DNA of 64,000 nt from Craspedostauros australis (lineage: Eukaryota > Bacillariophyta > Bacillariophyceae > Mastogloiales > Achnanthaceae): the NCBI GenBank assembly GCA_026770025.1, contig JAMXDE010000003.1:3658001-3722000 (forward strand), read 5' to 3'. Both the position numbers and the translations under genes were made by a program. Under the pieces are notes generated by a model, which did no database searches, had not been told where the DNA came from, and was given only the letters and a program-made list of their open reading frames with translations. Positions 44,965 to 54,397 of this stretch are shown here, piece after piece (position 1 is the first letter of the stretch; each line of letters begins with the position of its first letter).

Positions 44965-45891
44965 GGCACAGCAATTCTTGCTGTGGCAGAGCAACACTAC
45001 CTTTTACGATAATGCAGTCTATTACATGGCACAATATGGCACGCTGCTTAGAGTACACGTTCTCTCGAGAGATGGATAGATTGAGAGAGAGCAAATTGAA
45101 GCGAAGAGCCCACAAGCCAACACCTTGACTGTTCCTCCAGCCTTCGAATAGAAAGAAACGTAGTGCATCAGGCAGAGTTGAGACAAGTGTTGTCGATCGT
45201 CGCGGGTTGACAGATGGAACTGATGCTGCCTGCGGGTACGCACGTCTACCTGCACGCTGCGTACCATAATATTTTAATAATATTCTATTGTATTCTATTA
45301 CATTGTGCGCATGACCGTGGTGGCACTACGATGGACATCGTCTCCGTTGACGTGTTCGCTCCTTTGATCTCTCTCGAAACCGTCCCCAAGTCAAACTCTA
45401 ATTGAGTATCAGTAGAGTAGTGCTTTGTCTTTCTGGAGAGACAGTGTGTGGGGACACCATTCTGGTATCCCTTCTCCTCCAACACTTCCTATTCTCGTTC
45501 TGTCGAGGCGACACGTTAGTTCAGGAGCTGCCACATCCATGGAGTATAGTATGACGACGCCCAGCTTGCTGCCATGGGTTTCTATGTTCATTGGTAGGCT
45601 GCCAAGCAACGAGCATAGTTGGTACATTATCTATAGTATAGCCTCAACTAGTATAGTGGTATACTAGTACATCGAACAATATCTTGAATATAACGGACAT
45701 CTTAATATGTCCGTTAGACGTAGTATCTCATTTAATACTGTTTGTACTTCTAGTTGGTATCGTGTCGTCTGTGTTGGGAAGGGACTAAACAAGCGCATGG
45801 TTTCATAATTGTAGAAATAAATAATATTTTTACCGTATATGCGGACAAGTCATCGGACAAAGTACAATCGGACGATCATCCAAGACCAAAA
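44965..45891. other. intergenic spacer, AT-rich
   Basis: 927 bp between the desaturase and the next plus-strand gene. AT-rich blocks occur at about 45262-45302 (AATATTTTAATAATATTC) and 45640-45745. A perfect 10-bp inverted repeat lies at 45691-45716. No gene is seen. Confidence 0.4.
45691..45716. promoter_or_regulatory. perfect 10-bp inverted repeat with 6-nt centre
   Basis: TAACGGACAT (45691-45700) and ATGTCCGTTA (45707-45716) are exact inverses around CTTAAT. The site lies about 175 bp before the ATG of the Cys-motif gene. It could be a dimer binding site or an RNA hairpin in the leader. The arm includes TAACGG, a MYB-type core. Confidence 0.5.
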
Positions 45892-47001
45892 ATGAAACCA
45901 GGTTCTCACGCTCAGACCCGTAGCACCACCAGCCACACCACCAGCAAGAACCAACGCCCCACGCTGTCCAACCAGGCATCCTGTGGACAGAGAAGAGCAC
46001 GAGATGCAACAATGAGCAATGCTTGCGACAGGACCAGCAGCAACATCAGCAGCACTGAAAACAACGCTGAAAGCAAGGCGGGGCCGGCAGACTCGGACGA
46101 GATCAACAAGGAGAACGAATATGCATCGCATGATGCTCCACATGATGCTCCACATGACGCACCGCGTCCCACCCTCCATGACATCGTGCAGTGCGAAAGC
46201 TGTCTCATCGAGCCATGGGTTTGCGCTGCCGATGCGGTGAATCTTTCCATGACGTGCAAGGCGTTCCACAGGGACTGGTTCAAACGATTGGACGAGCAGT
46301 GGACGGAGTGGTGGCTCGAGCAACACATGCTGACCATCCTGGGCTGCAAACCGAAGCTGCTTCAGAAGATACGAAAGGCGTACTTTGGTCCTGTCGTGCC
46401 ACGGACAGAACGTCAGTCTCAAGGAGAAGATGGCGACGACGATGACGAGTTCGACCTGACGCAGCCATGGCTGGTGGTCTCGAGCATTGACTGTGACAAC
46501 GTCGAAGAAGGCACGATCTGCGATCTATTCACCAACCACAAGGTTGACATTTTCAGCACAGAGGGCTCGTTCGCGGGGCTGCGATACAGCGCAGCGGAGT
46601 TCGCCAACTATCCAGAGGAGTTGCTGCAGCAGCTGAAGCAGCAAGAAGCACACGAAGAGCAGCGGAGCAAGAGAATCAAGACGGCATGCGTGCGGTGCGC
46701 CAGAACAGATTCGCGGGTCTACTTCGAGATTGGGGAGGATCGCACGTATTGTTGCCAGTGCATGGATGACGATGTACACCTGCAGATACGCTACGCCGTG
46801 GAACACGAGATCGGAGTGGATCAGACGTTCTGGCGCGTGGACGAGGAAGATCCATCCGATGCCCTTCCGGATAAGCTCGTGAAGGACCGATTCGCGGTCT
46901 GTTTCTTCACATGTTCTTCTATGGGACCGTCGGTCACGTATTGGTTTCTCGGCCGGGGACATCGAGATCCTGCTGTCGAGTATGGGACCTTCGTCGAGTG
47001 A
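45892..47001 (+). CDS. hypothetical protein with F-box-like segment and CxxC pair
   Basis: 369 aa from the first ATG at 45892 (MKPGSHAQTR). Residues 1-80 are Ser/Thr/Asn-rich. A short tandem repeat gives HDAPHDAPHDAP (about 80-92). Next, DAVNLSMTCKAFHRDWFKRL (about 115-135) resembles the second half of an F-box. The C-terminal part has C266-V-R-C269 and, after 17 residues, C287-C-Q-C290, a possible small zinc site, followed by a mixed alpha/beta region to the end (VTYWFLGRG). An acidic run GEDGDDDDEFD lies in the middle. No catalytic residues are evident. The F-box reading is weak; if right, the protein would be a substrate adaptor of an SCF ubiquitin ligase. Confidence 0.75.
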   Translation: MKPGSHAQTRSTTSHTTSKNQRPTLSNQASCGQRRARDATMSNACDRTSSNISSTENNAESKAGPADSDEINKENEYASHDAPHDAPHDAPRPTLHDIVQCESCLIEPWVCAADAVNLSMTCKAFHRDWFKRLDEQWTEWWLEQHMLTILGCKPKLLQKIRKAYFGPVVPRTERQSQGEDGDDDDEFDLTQPWLVVSSIDCDNVEEGTICDLFTNHKVDIFSTEGSFAGLRYSAAEFANYPEELLQQLKQQEAHEEQRSKRIKTACVRCARTDSRVYFEIGEDRTYCCQCMDDDVHLQIRYAVEHEIGVDQTFWRVDEEDPSDALPDKLVKDRFAVCFFTCSSMGPSVTYWFLGRGHRDPAVEYGTFVE

Positions 47002-47569
47002 TCGTGGCGTATCATGCCATGCCATGCCATGCCATGCAGATTCAACCAACAGTTTAGACAACACATACGCAGTTGCGTTGCCGCTTCCATCGTTGTCGTA
47101 CATGCAAGTGCTCTTGTAACAACAAATAAAAAACAGAGTAGCACAAACTACCCTATGTATGTACGCCTGTTAGCACTGTCACCAGCGCATCTGGGAATGC
47201 GAGTACTCTCCGGTTGGCACATGACGCCTTGGGTGAAGCCCCGTTGCAGCGACATGATGCATCGTACCTATTGTACGGGTACGAACAGTCTGGAGTAACC
47301 GATATTGTTGGTTTCTGACTATTATGGTACGGTACCATACTCTGCTGAGTACTGGGTGTTGGTGTGCCTCTATTCAGGCTTTATTCAAGTATGTACAGGT
47401 CTTTCGTCACGCCTGCCTACGATACCTACCAATGCACTGCCCGCTCTCTCTCTCTGTCTCTCTCTCACTCACTCTGATCCAACCTTTCACGCATATACCT
47501 CCAAGTATGCACATGCGCGCTTTCGATAGATTTTGTTTGCATTCGTGCCTCCTCTTCTCTCGATGAGCT
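47002..47569. other. convergent intergenic spacer
   Basis: 568 bp between the 3' ends of the Cys-motif gene (+) and the RTKS-repeat gene (-). It contains the (CATGC)5 repeat, GTAC palindromes such as GGTACGGTACC near 47326, and CTCTCTCTCTGTCTCTCTCT near 47450. No gene is seen. Confidence 0.4.
47013..47037. repeat. (CATGC)5 tandem repeat
   Basis: Five exact CATGC units begin 12 bp after the stop codon of the Cys-motif gene, so they should lie in its 3' UTR. Confidence 0.92.
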
Positions 47570-50500
47570 CTACGAGACGTCCTGAGTTTGGCGGATGCCG
47601 TTCGCCATGGCCTGCAATTCAGATGACTCGCTGCGCTGCGACGATGCTCGTGACAAGGATCCAACTGAAATTTCATCTCCACTTTCCTCCTTGATGGTGG
47701 GCGTGATCGCCGCGACTGCTGCACGGATATCTGTGGACTTGGTCCTTGGCGGAGCGCGTCTCATCATTCCATCGTTTGATCGCGTACGTCCTGGTGCAGC
47801 GCGTCCAGCCGCACGGGACATTGCGGCCAGCATGTCGCCGGATTTTTGGCGCCGTGCCGCATTTCGTGTCAACGCGGCTTCCTTGTCTGCCGTCATGTGT
47901 GTGCCAACCGTGATACCGCCAACACCACCGCTAACACTAGAGCCAACACCGCCAAGCGTACTCGGAGGACCTCGTGCAGCAGCGCCTCGCACGCCGCGCT
48001 TCTCACGGATAGGAGACAAGTCGCGGGACATGATGCCGCTCATTCCGCTGGACTTGGATCTTGCTGGCGCACGCCGCATCGCAACGTCCATCGATTTGGT
48101 GCGTGCCAGCGAGGTCTTCGGTGCACCACGATTCCCAGGAGTATGCGCGGAGGTTGCGGCAGCTCTCATTGCGGACAACATGTCACCAGATTGCTTCCGC
48201 CTCAGAGCGTTGCGTTCCATCGCTGCAGATCGAGCAGATCCGTCGTAACCCGCCATGAGCGCACCGGCGCTGGACTTTGACCGCATCGGCACGGATCGTC
48301 GTGGAGCGTCGTTGGTGGGGGCCATCTTTGACAGATCGCTGGATTTTGTGCGGGGCGGTGCCCGACGACCTCCGCCGCCGAACTTATCACTCGACTTTGT
48401 GCGCGGTGGTGCTCGACGCCCTCCGCCGCCGAAGCCGTCGCTCGACTTTGTCCGGGGCGGCGGCCGTCGTCTGGGTCCGCCTGCTGCAGCACCACTAGAC
48501 CCCGCATCAGACTTGGTGTTGTCTCCGGGCTCTGTTTTTGACTCGCCGTCATCTCTGTCACCATCCGTCGTCTTGTCCGATGAACGGCTCATCGTGAGCG
48601 ACATTTGTGACATGGCTGCCAGCATCTCCGTTGATCGCTTCCGAGACAACGCATTGCGCTCCAAGATTTCTTCACGGTCGTCCTTGTGCTCCACCTCTTC
48701 ATCTTCTGGGATGCAAACAGGCAGGAAGGATGACATCGAGGAATTGGCTGCCGATATCGTTCGGGGAGGTGCTCTCCGAGTTGGTCCAAATCCATCTGTG
48801 CTCGTGCTCCGTAGCGGTGCAATTCTGCTTTGGCCGCCGACGCCAAGCCCGACGCTGCTGCCAGTACCTCCAATCGTCTCCTTTGCATCCGCTGTGCTCG
48901 CAGCTCCAGCTCCAGCAGTGGGGACGACCGGGCCAGAACTGTTGGCATCAACGTCACGATTGCCATCAGCGCTAGCCACACCGGCTCTGCCAGCTCCAGA
49001 CTTCGTGCGTGTTGGTGGCGCTCGACGAAATCCACCTGCGCTTGCGCCTGCACCGGCGTCGGTTGATGCTGGGTTGGTGTCCGCAGCTGTTGCGCCGGAT
49101 TTGGTTCGTGAGGGAGGCCTGCGGACGAAGTTATCTGACGATGCACCAGACTTCGTTCTTGGTGGCGGCCTTCGGACTTTGTCGCCCCCGCTGCTCGCAT
49201 CACGCGGAACCGGCGAAGCCAAGCTGCCTGACGTTGTTCGTGGCGGAGGTCGACGGACAACGTCGCCTCCACTCACCCGCATTGCAGCGAGGCTACCACT
49301 CATAGTGCGCAATGGTGATGCACCAACACTGCCAGACTTTGTTCGCGCGGGTGGTTGCCTTCGTGCGAACGTACCGGGCGGGCCACGCATGTCCGCCGAT
49401 TTAGTGCGTGCTGGTGGGGCGCGGACAAAGTCTCTCCCACCATCACGAATGTCGCTGGACTTCGTGCGTGCAGGTGGTTGTCGACGACCAAAGTCAGACA
49501 CTGAACGGGCGGGAGCAGGAGCCTTGTCTGCAGAAGCGGAATTTCTGCCAGATGAAAACTTGGAGTCCGCGGCATGGGCAGGTGGTTTCCGGTTTGCGGC
49601 CGTTGATGGGGTCGGCAATCCAGGCTGATTTCGCGCTTGATGCCTCGGCAACTTTGGAGAAGGTGCTCCTTCGGAGTCGCTATCAGTCGGGATGGAAGCA
49701 ACGTCAGAATCCTCCAGGGAGGCTTCTTGCGAAGACTCACCATCCTCGCTACTGCTGTCTGATGGCTGCTCATCCAATGGCTTGCGTCGCCGGGGTTGCG
49801 TCGGCATTTGGTTGCTGTTGCTGCTGTTGTTGCTACTGTTGATATTGCGCTCTTGCTTCGACTGGGTCTGTGACCATGGTGAAGATTTAATTGGTGGCTG
49901 CGCTTGCTGCTGCTGCTGATGATGATGATGTCGACGTCGAACTGGTGGAGGTGGTGGACTAGATGACACAGAGTCCTTCATTGCTGACTTCAATGGTTGT
50001 CCTCTCGTGGGGTAGTTCATCCCTCCTCGTGCATTGGAACTGCCAGAGGAGGCGTCGACTCGATGACTCGTCGGCTGGCGGTCTCGCGGCTGCGATGGCA
50101 TTCCCGCCTGACGTCGCTTATGCACACCACGCTGAGGGCTGTGATCTCCGTCGCTATGGCTAGTGACAGAGACGTCACTCTCGCTGTCGCTGCTGGATAG
50201 CTGTGGGCGGACGACCTTGCGCCGACTCTGCGTGGCAACTGGACTCATGAGTCTCTGTGGCATTTGCAGTCCGGCTGTGGACACGGGCTGTTGTTGCATC
50301 CGTGATGTGGGCAGCGCAGGTGCTTGCTTCAAGGGTTGGGAGCGTGACCTTGGTGGAGCGCGGATCGGGGCTTTCATAGCGGTTGAGGAAGCTGTGTGTC
50401 GAACTGTTCGCCGCTCGAAAGCAGCAGCACCGCGCCTTGGCTGCGCCACATAACGCGCATTGTCATCCTCATCGGAACTGACAGATGCATCGGAGTCGCT

Positions 50501-53500
50501 GCCTGTGTTGTGGTGGCCGCGAGTGTGACTATTGCCACGGCCTGCATGTCTCTGTTGCGCGTTCCCATGCCTGTGACGATTCTGGTGCAGCTGCTGGTGC
50601 AGGGCAGCATTTGTGGATCGTTGAGGGCTGTGCTGGCGGGATTGTGGTTTCATCGCACTCTTCAAAATGGGTTTGGGTGCGATGTTGGGACGGATGGGTA
50701 CAGCCGGTGGCTGTTGATTCAATTGTGATGACTGCTGGAAAGATCTGACACCACTCAAGGAAGACTTGGCGCCCGGTGCCGCGAATTTGGACATGGGCGC
50801 TGCTGTATTGGGACGCGTGTCGGGCAATGTCGGGGCCTTGTTGCGTTGCGCCTGAACGGGCTCTCGCTCATCGTCAGACGAGTAGGACGCATCTGAATCG
50901 TAGCTGTCGTCGTCCTGTTGTTGCGTTGGTGTGGGATGTGGTTGCCGGCCAGCAACACGGATTGGTTTCGTAGTTGGCGGGGTTGGTCCCGCAGACATCA
51001 TTCCAGCAGAGCGCGCTGCGGTGTTGTTCGTGGGTTCAGTGAGTTGGTTGGCACTGGGTGGGTTTGCGTTTTGTAGTGGCCTGACTGGCACCATGTTCGG
51101 CCGCAAAGTTGAAGCCGCAGCGTGGTTGTTCGCTCGACCAACGTCCTCATCTGATTCAGTTGCGACACTGATATCGTCATCAGACGAGTCGTTGGGATTC
51201 AGCTCTGCGTCACTATCATTGTCTTCATCTTCGCTTTCATGATTGTCGTTGTCGCTGTTGTTGTCACTCGCGCTGTCGTCACTGTCGGCATCCATGGCAC
51301 TGGTTGGCTTCGGACTTTTATCGTCTGTTCTTGCACCATCAACCTGGTCCTTGTCCTTGTCATGATCCTCATTCTTTTTCTCTAGGGGTTTGGGAACAGT
51401 TGATGCTACTGGAAGCTGTGCCTGCTGCAGTTGTTGTGGAGACGAGGCTGGATCCTTGTCTGCCTCTTCCGCCTTTGCGGCCAATGATTCATCAGTTAGC
51501 GACGTTTGGTCTTGATCGTTGCCGCCACCTTCGCCGGTGATCGGCGCGGCCGCCGATGTGCCGGATGCGGCTTTGGGAAAGGCAATTGGCAACCTCTGTT
51601 TTGGTGAGTGGGCATCTGATGTGCTGTGTTCATCATCAGTATCAACTGACACGTCGCACCCGCTTGAAATCGATACGTCACTCCCTGAATCGCTGTCATC
51701 AATGGAGCGAATACTGTCGCTGTCGCTGTCACTGCCACCGTCGCCCTCACTGCTTTGATCGCCACCGTCATCCTTGCTGCTGTTGCTGCTCCTGCTTTCG
51801 TTGCTGTTGCTGCCACCGTCCTGGTTAATACCTTGCTCGTCATGAAGTTGCTGCGCCTTCTGTGGTTCGTGTAGCTCCGTGGCAGGAGCAGCAACGACAT
51901 CGAGATCGATGTTCCCTGTGTCTTTGTCCATGTCCATTTTCGCGTCCTCCTTCATCGTGTCAACTTGAGCATCCTTCGCTTCGGTCGGGGCTTCTTGCAC
52001 AGATTCATCACTGCCATGCTGCGGTGCTTCGGCTTGATCCAAGTTCGTCATGGCTGGCTCCGAACCTTCCGCAGTGCTTTGGTCGCTTTCAGCTTGTTGA
52101 TGTTGCTGCTGTTGAAGTTCGGACTTCGTCTCTAGTTCTGAATCGCCCGCACTGTCATCGTTGTCACCATTGGATGCTTCTGGCTTGTCCATGTCGTCCT
52201 TGGTTTCTACTTGCTGCGCTTCTGTAATGGACGATTGGTCATCATCGATTGCGTCGCTTGTGGTTGCGACGGGAGGAGCGGGTGCAATTTCGGTCAACAT
52301 TTTGGCGTCGTCTTCAGCAGTTTGCTCCGCGTCGGTTCTATGGTTGCCATTCTCGCTTTCGTCTTCGTTTTTGTCGACATTGGCGTCGTCACCCATAGTC
52401 TCTGCTGCACTTGCACTTGCGTTTTCGTTTGTGTCTGCGGTTGCTGTCGCGGTCACACAAACACCCTCGTCATCATTCGCAGGAGCTGTTTGTGCAGGAT
52501 TTTCAGCTATGTGGATCGTATTCTTCTTCGGGATAGAAACCTGCTTCGGATGGTCATCGTAGTTTGTTGCGGACGTAGAACATGAAGACGAGGCCGGTCT
52601 CGTGGTGAAGGTTGCGGGAACTGGCGCTGGTACCGGCACAGATGCTGCGGGCGCTTCTGCTCCGTTGGATACGCCAGACGAACCCTCTGAGCATCTTGCG
52701 TCGTCCATCACCTGCGCAGACTCATGCTGCAATGCTGGGGGCGTTTCAGTTGCAATTGTCGCGGGGGTAGCCACACCGTTGTCCGAGTCCAGTGTCATAC
52801 CCTTGAGCGTGGCTGTTGTGGCAACGATAGCTTCGTTGCTCTGGGTGGATTCAGCGTCAGGCCCGGGCTGAGCAGTCGTGTCCGAGACTGCTGCAGCTGT
52901 TGCTGACGCCTCACATTGAGGCCCATTTTCACTTGCAGGTCCACCTGCGGGCGCATCGGGGTCGCTGGTTGCATCCTGATCGGAAGACGAGAGCCCTGCA
53001 GCTTTGGAAGTTTTGAGAATGCCTTTGGTTTTCGGAGAAGCGAAAGCCGCATGGCGAAATGCTCCGTTTCCCGTGGGTGTCAAGGGCGCATCCTCTGGAA
53101 GTGCTGTTCCCGGTGTTGTCGCTGCCGTTGCCGGTATTCCACCGAAGTCGGCGTTTCCTCCTTCTGCTGTCGTTGCCGTTCCTGTTGCCGTTCCTGTTGC
53201 GGGTGCGACCATGCCTGGGAGCATTGCGCCGTAGGGATACTTTGTGTAGAGGGACTCGGAGCCGTCGGACGTGGAGAAATCCGAATCATCCTCGTATTCA
53301 GGAACCACGGAATCTCGCTCCGAATTGGAGACGAAGGACGGGTCATCATTGCCAATGAGCGACGGCATTTCATCACCAGACGAAGCAACGTCGTCCTTGT
53401 TTTCATCGTCATCTGATGATGAAGAGGCATCCTGTGATTCGGGCCGTTGAGAAGGTTGTTGAGCAGGCTGAATGTTCGTTGTTGATCCAGTACAAGTCGC

Positions 53501-54397
53501 GGTATCAGTTGCAGTACCATTTGGGGTGATGGGAGCAGTGACGTCGGCGCAGTGAACGCAACCAGCGGGATCGTCTACAGAGGCGATCGCAACAGGTGCA
53601 GTTGCACTTGTGGTTGTGTTTGCGCCTGCAGAAGTCATTCCTCGCTGCGCCGTGACCACGTTGGAAGTGGTGTCGTCGATAGTGATGCCCTGAGGAGAGA
53701 CAGCGGCGGCATTTGCTTCCGTGAGCTTGTTTGCGGCGGCGATGGGTGGATCTGATGTAATTCTGGACGATTGCTCCGTTTTGATGGGCATCTTGTCAGA
53801 GTTGGAATCAGAGTGACTCTGCTGTCGAATCGTCTGCGGCTGCGCCTGGGTCTTGGATTTGAGTGGAGATTTGAGGGTTGGTCGGAACGTCGCTTTGTCT
53901 TTGGATGACGTCGATGAAATGGACTTGGCTGAATGGTTGCTTCTGTTGGTCGGGGATGACAATGGGTCGGTGCTGCGCGAGTGTGACTGTTTGGCGGCAG
54001 ATAGCCTCTTTCGATCATTTTGGAGGAATGGGTTGTTGGAAAGAGGTGACGTAAGAGCTCTCCTGGATGGCGATTTGATCGTTGCGGCTTGCTTCACTCC
54101 CTTGTTCGGTGTTGCAGCTGGTGCTGCGCTTGACGTTTGGGCAGACGTTTGGGCAGACGTCTGGGACTGTGCTGCATTGGGAACACCATTGCCAAGCTGC
54201 GACATGCTATCATTGCCGTTGCCGTTGCCGATGCTGGTGCCGTTGACGTTGCTCGTGGTGTTGTTGTCGCTACGGGCACCAACTGCTTCATCATCGTCGC
54301 TGCCTTGGGGGCTGGTGTCCGAAACAGGCAGAGATGAGCCAGAGGAGGTCTTCATGGAGACCAAGGCTGCTCCACGAGCCTCCTTGAGGGGCGGCAT
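47570..54397 (-). CDS. giant disordered protein with C-terminal RTKS repeat array
   Basis: 2275 aa in one frame, ATG at 54397 (MPPLKEARGAAL). I recognise no named family. Layout: about 1-560 Ser/Thr/Ala-rich; about 560-1120 acidic, with many Ser-Asp runs (e.g. DDEHSTSDAHS); about 1120-1640 basic, Gln/His/Pro-rich; about 1640-2220 a repeat array of RRAPPRTKSxD type, some 18 copies (RTKS, RTTS, RSKS and similar), interleaved with three copies of RNAxxRxxSxxMLxAM (about 1912-1930, 2060-2077, 2174-2190). No signal peptide, membrane span or catalytic motif is seen. Arg-x-x-Ser and the flanking Pro are consensus for basophilic kinases and 14-3-3 or SH3 binding, so a phospho-regulated scaffold is a reasonable inference. 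No intron is needed. Confidence 0.85.
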   Translation of the reverse strand: MPPLKEARGAALVSMKTSSGSSLPVSDTSPQGSDDDEAVGARSDNNTTSNVNGTSIGNGNGNDSMSQLGNGVPNAAQSQTSAQTSAQTSSAAPAATPNKGVKQAATIKSPSRRALTSPLSNNPFLQNDRKRLSAAKQSHSRSTDPLSSPTNRSNHSAKSISSTSSKDKATFRPTLKSPLKSKTQAQPQTIRQQSHSDSNSDKMPIKTEQSSRITSDPPIAAANKLTEANAAAVSPQGITIDDTTSNVVTAQRGMTSAGANTTTSATAPVAIASVDDPAGCVHCADVTAPITPNGTATDTATCTGSTTNIQPAQQPSQRPESQDASSSSDDDENKDDVASSGDEMPSLIGNDDPSFVSNSERDSVVPEYEDDSDFSTSDGSESLYTKYPYGAMLPGMVAPATGTATGTATTAEGGNADFGGIPATAATTPGTALPEDAPLTPTGNGAFRHAAFASPKTKGILKTSKAAGLSSSDQDATSDPDAPAGGPASENGPQCEASATAAAVSDTTAQPGPDAESTQSNEAIVATTATLKGMTLDSDNGVATPATIATETPPALQHESAQVMDDARCSEGSSGVSNGAEAPAASVPVPAPVPATFTTRPASSSCSTSATNYDDHPKQVSIPKKNTIHIAENPAQTAPANDDEGVCVTATATADTNENASASAAETMGDDANVDKNEDESENGNHRTDAEQTAEDDAKMLTEIAPAPPVATTSDAIDDDQSSITEAQQVETKDDMDKPEASNGDNDDSAGDSELETKSELQQQQHQQAESDQSTAEGSEPAMTNLDQAEAPQHGSDESVQEAPTEAKDAQVDTMKEDAKMDMDKDTGNIDLDVVAAPATELHEPQKAQQLHDEQGINQDGGSNSNESRSSNSSKDDGGDQSSEGDGGSDSDSDSIRSIDDSDSGSDVSISSGCDVSVDTDDEHSTSDAHSPKQRLPIAFPKAASGTSAAAPITGEGGGNDQDQTSLTDESLAAKAEEADKDPASSPQQLQQAQLPVASTVPKPLEKKNEDHDKDKDQVDGARTDDKSPKPTSAMDADSDDSASDNNSDNDNHESEDEDNDSDAELNPNDSSDDDISVATESDEDVGRANNHAAASTLRPNMVPVRPLQNANPPSANQLTEPTNNTAARSAGMMSAGPTPPTTKPIRVAGRQPHPTPTQQQDDDSYDSDASYSSDDEREPVQAQRNKAPTLPDTRPNTAAPMSKFAAPGAKSSLSGVRSFQQSSQLNQQPPAVPIRPNIAPKPILKSAMKPQSRQHSPQRSTNAALHQQLHQNRHRHGNAQQRHAGRGNSHTRGHHNTGSDSDASVSSDEDDNARYVAQPRRGAAAFERRTVRHTASSTAMKAPIRAPPRSRSQPLKQAPALPTSRMQQQPVSTAGLQMPQRLMSPVATQSRRKVVRPQLSSSDSESDVSVTSHSDGDHSPQRGVHKRRQAGMPSQPRDRQPTSHRVDASSGSSNARGGMNYPTRGQPLKSAMKDSVSSSPPPPPVRRRHHHHQQQQQAQPPIKSSPWSQTQSKQERNINSSNNSSNSNQMPTQPRRRKPLDEQPSDSSSEDGESSQEASLEDSDVASIPTDSDSEGAPSPKLPRHQARNQPGLPTPSTAANRKPPAHAADSKFSSGRNSASADKAPAPARSVSDFGRRQPPARTKSSDIRDGGRDFVRAPPARTKSADMRGPPGTFARRQPPARTKSGSVGASPLRTMSGSLAAMRVSGGDVVRRPPPRTTSGSLASPVPRDASSGGDKVRRPPPRTKSGASSDNFVRRPPSRTKSGATAADTNPASTDAGAGASAGGFRRAPPTRTKSGAGRAGVASADGNRDVDANSSGPVVPTAGAGAASTADAKETIGGTGSSVGLGVGGQSRIAPLRSTSTDGFGPTRRAPPRTISAANSSMSSFLPVCIPEDEEVEHKDDREEILERNALSRKRSTEMLAAMSQMSLTMSRSSDKTTDGDRDDGESKTEPGDNTKSDAGSSGAAAGGPRRRPPPRTKSSDGFGGGGRRAPPRTKSSDKFGGGGRRAPPRTKSSDLSKMAPTNDAPRRSVPMRSKSSAGALMAGYDGSARSAAMERNALRRKQSGDMLSAMRAAATSAHTPGNRGAPKTSLARTKSMDVAMRRAPARSKSSGMSGIMSRDLSPIREKRGVRGAAARGPPSTLGGVGSSVSGGVGGITVGTHMTADKEAALTRNAARRQKSGDMLAAMSRAAGRAAPGRTRSNDGMMRRAPPRTKSTDIRAAVAAITPTIKEESGDEISVGSLSRASSQRSESSELQAMANGIRQTQDVS
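47735..49480 (-). repeat. coding repeat array: RTKS motifs and MLxAM modules
   Basis: About 18 degenerate units centred on PPRTKS, with the densest trio (RRAPPRTKSSD, spaced 18 residues by GGGG linkers) at about 48330-48460. The three RNAxxR...MLxAM modules lie at about 48600-48662, 48168-48222 and 47823-47878. The units differ at the DNA level except for the dense trio, so most copies are old and the trio is recent. Confidence 0.85.

Noticed and set aside
44020-44997. 325-codon minus-strand frame opposite the desaturase
   Set aside because: A product of the C/G-ending codons of DEGS; the protein is a Val/Glu/Asp-rich string without family similarity.
48255-49628. 457-codon plus-strand open frame with DFVRGGARR-like repeats
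   Set aside because: It is the complement of the RTKS repeat array; the repeats keep the opposite strand open. The minus-strand frame of 2275 codons is far longer.
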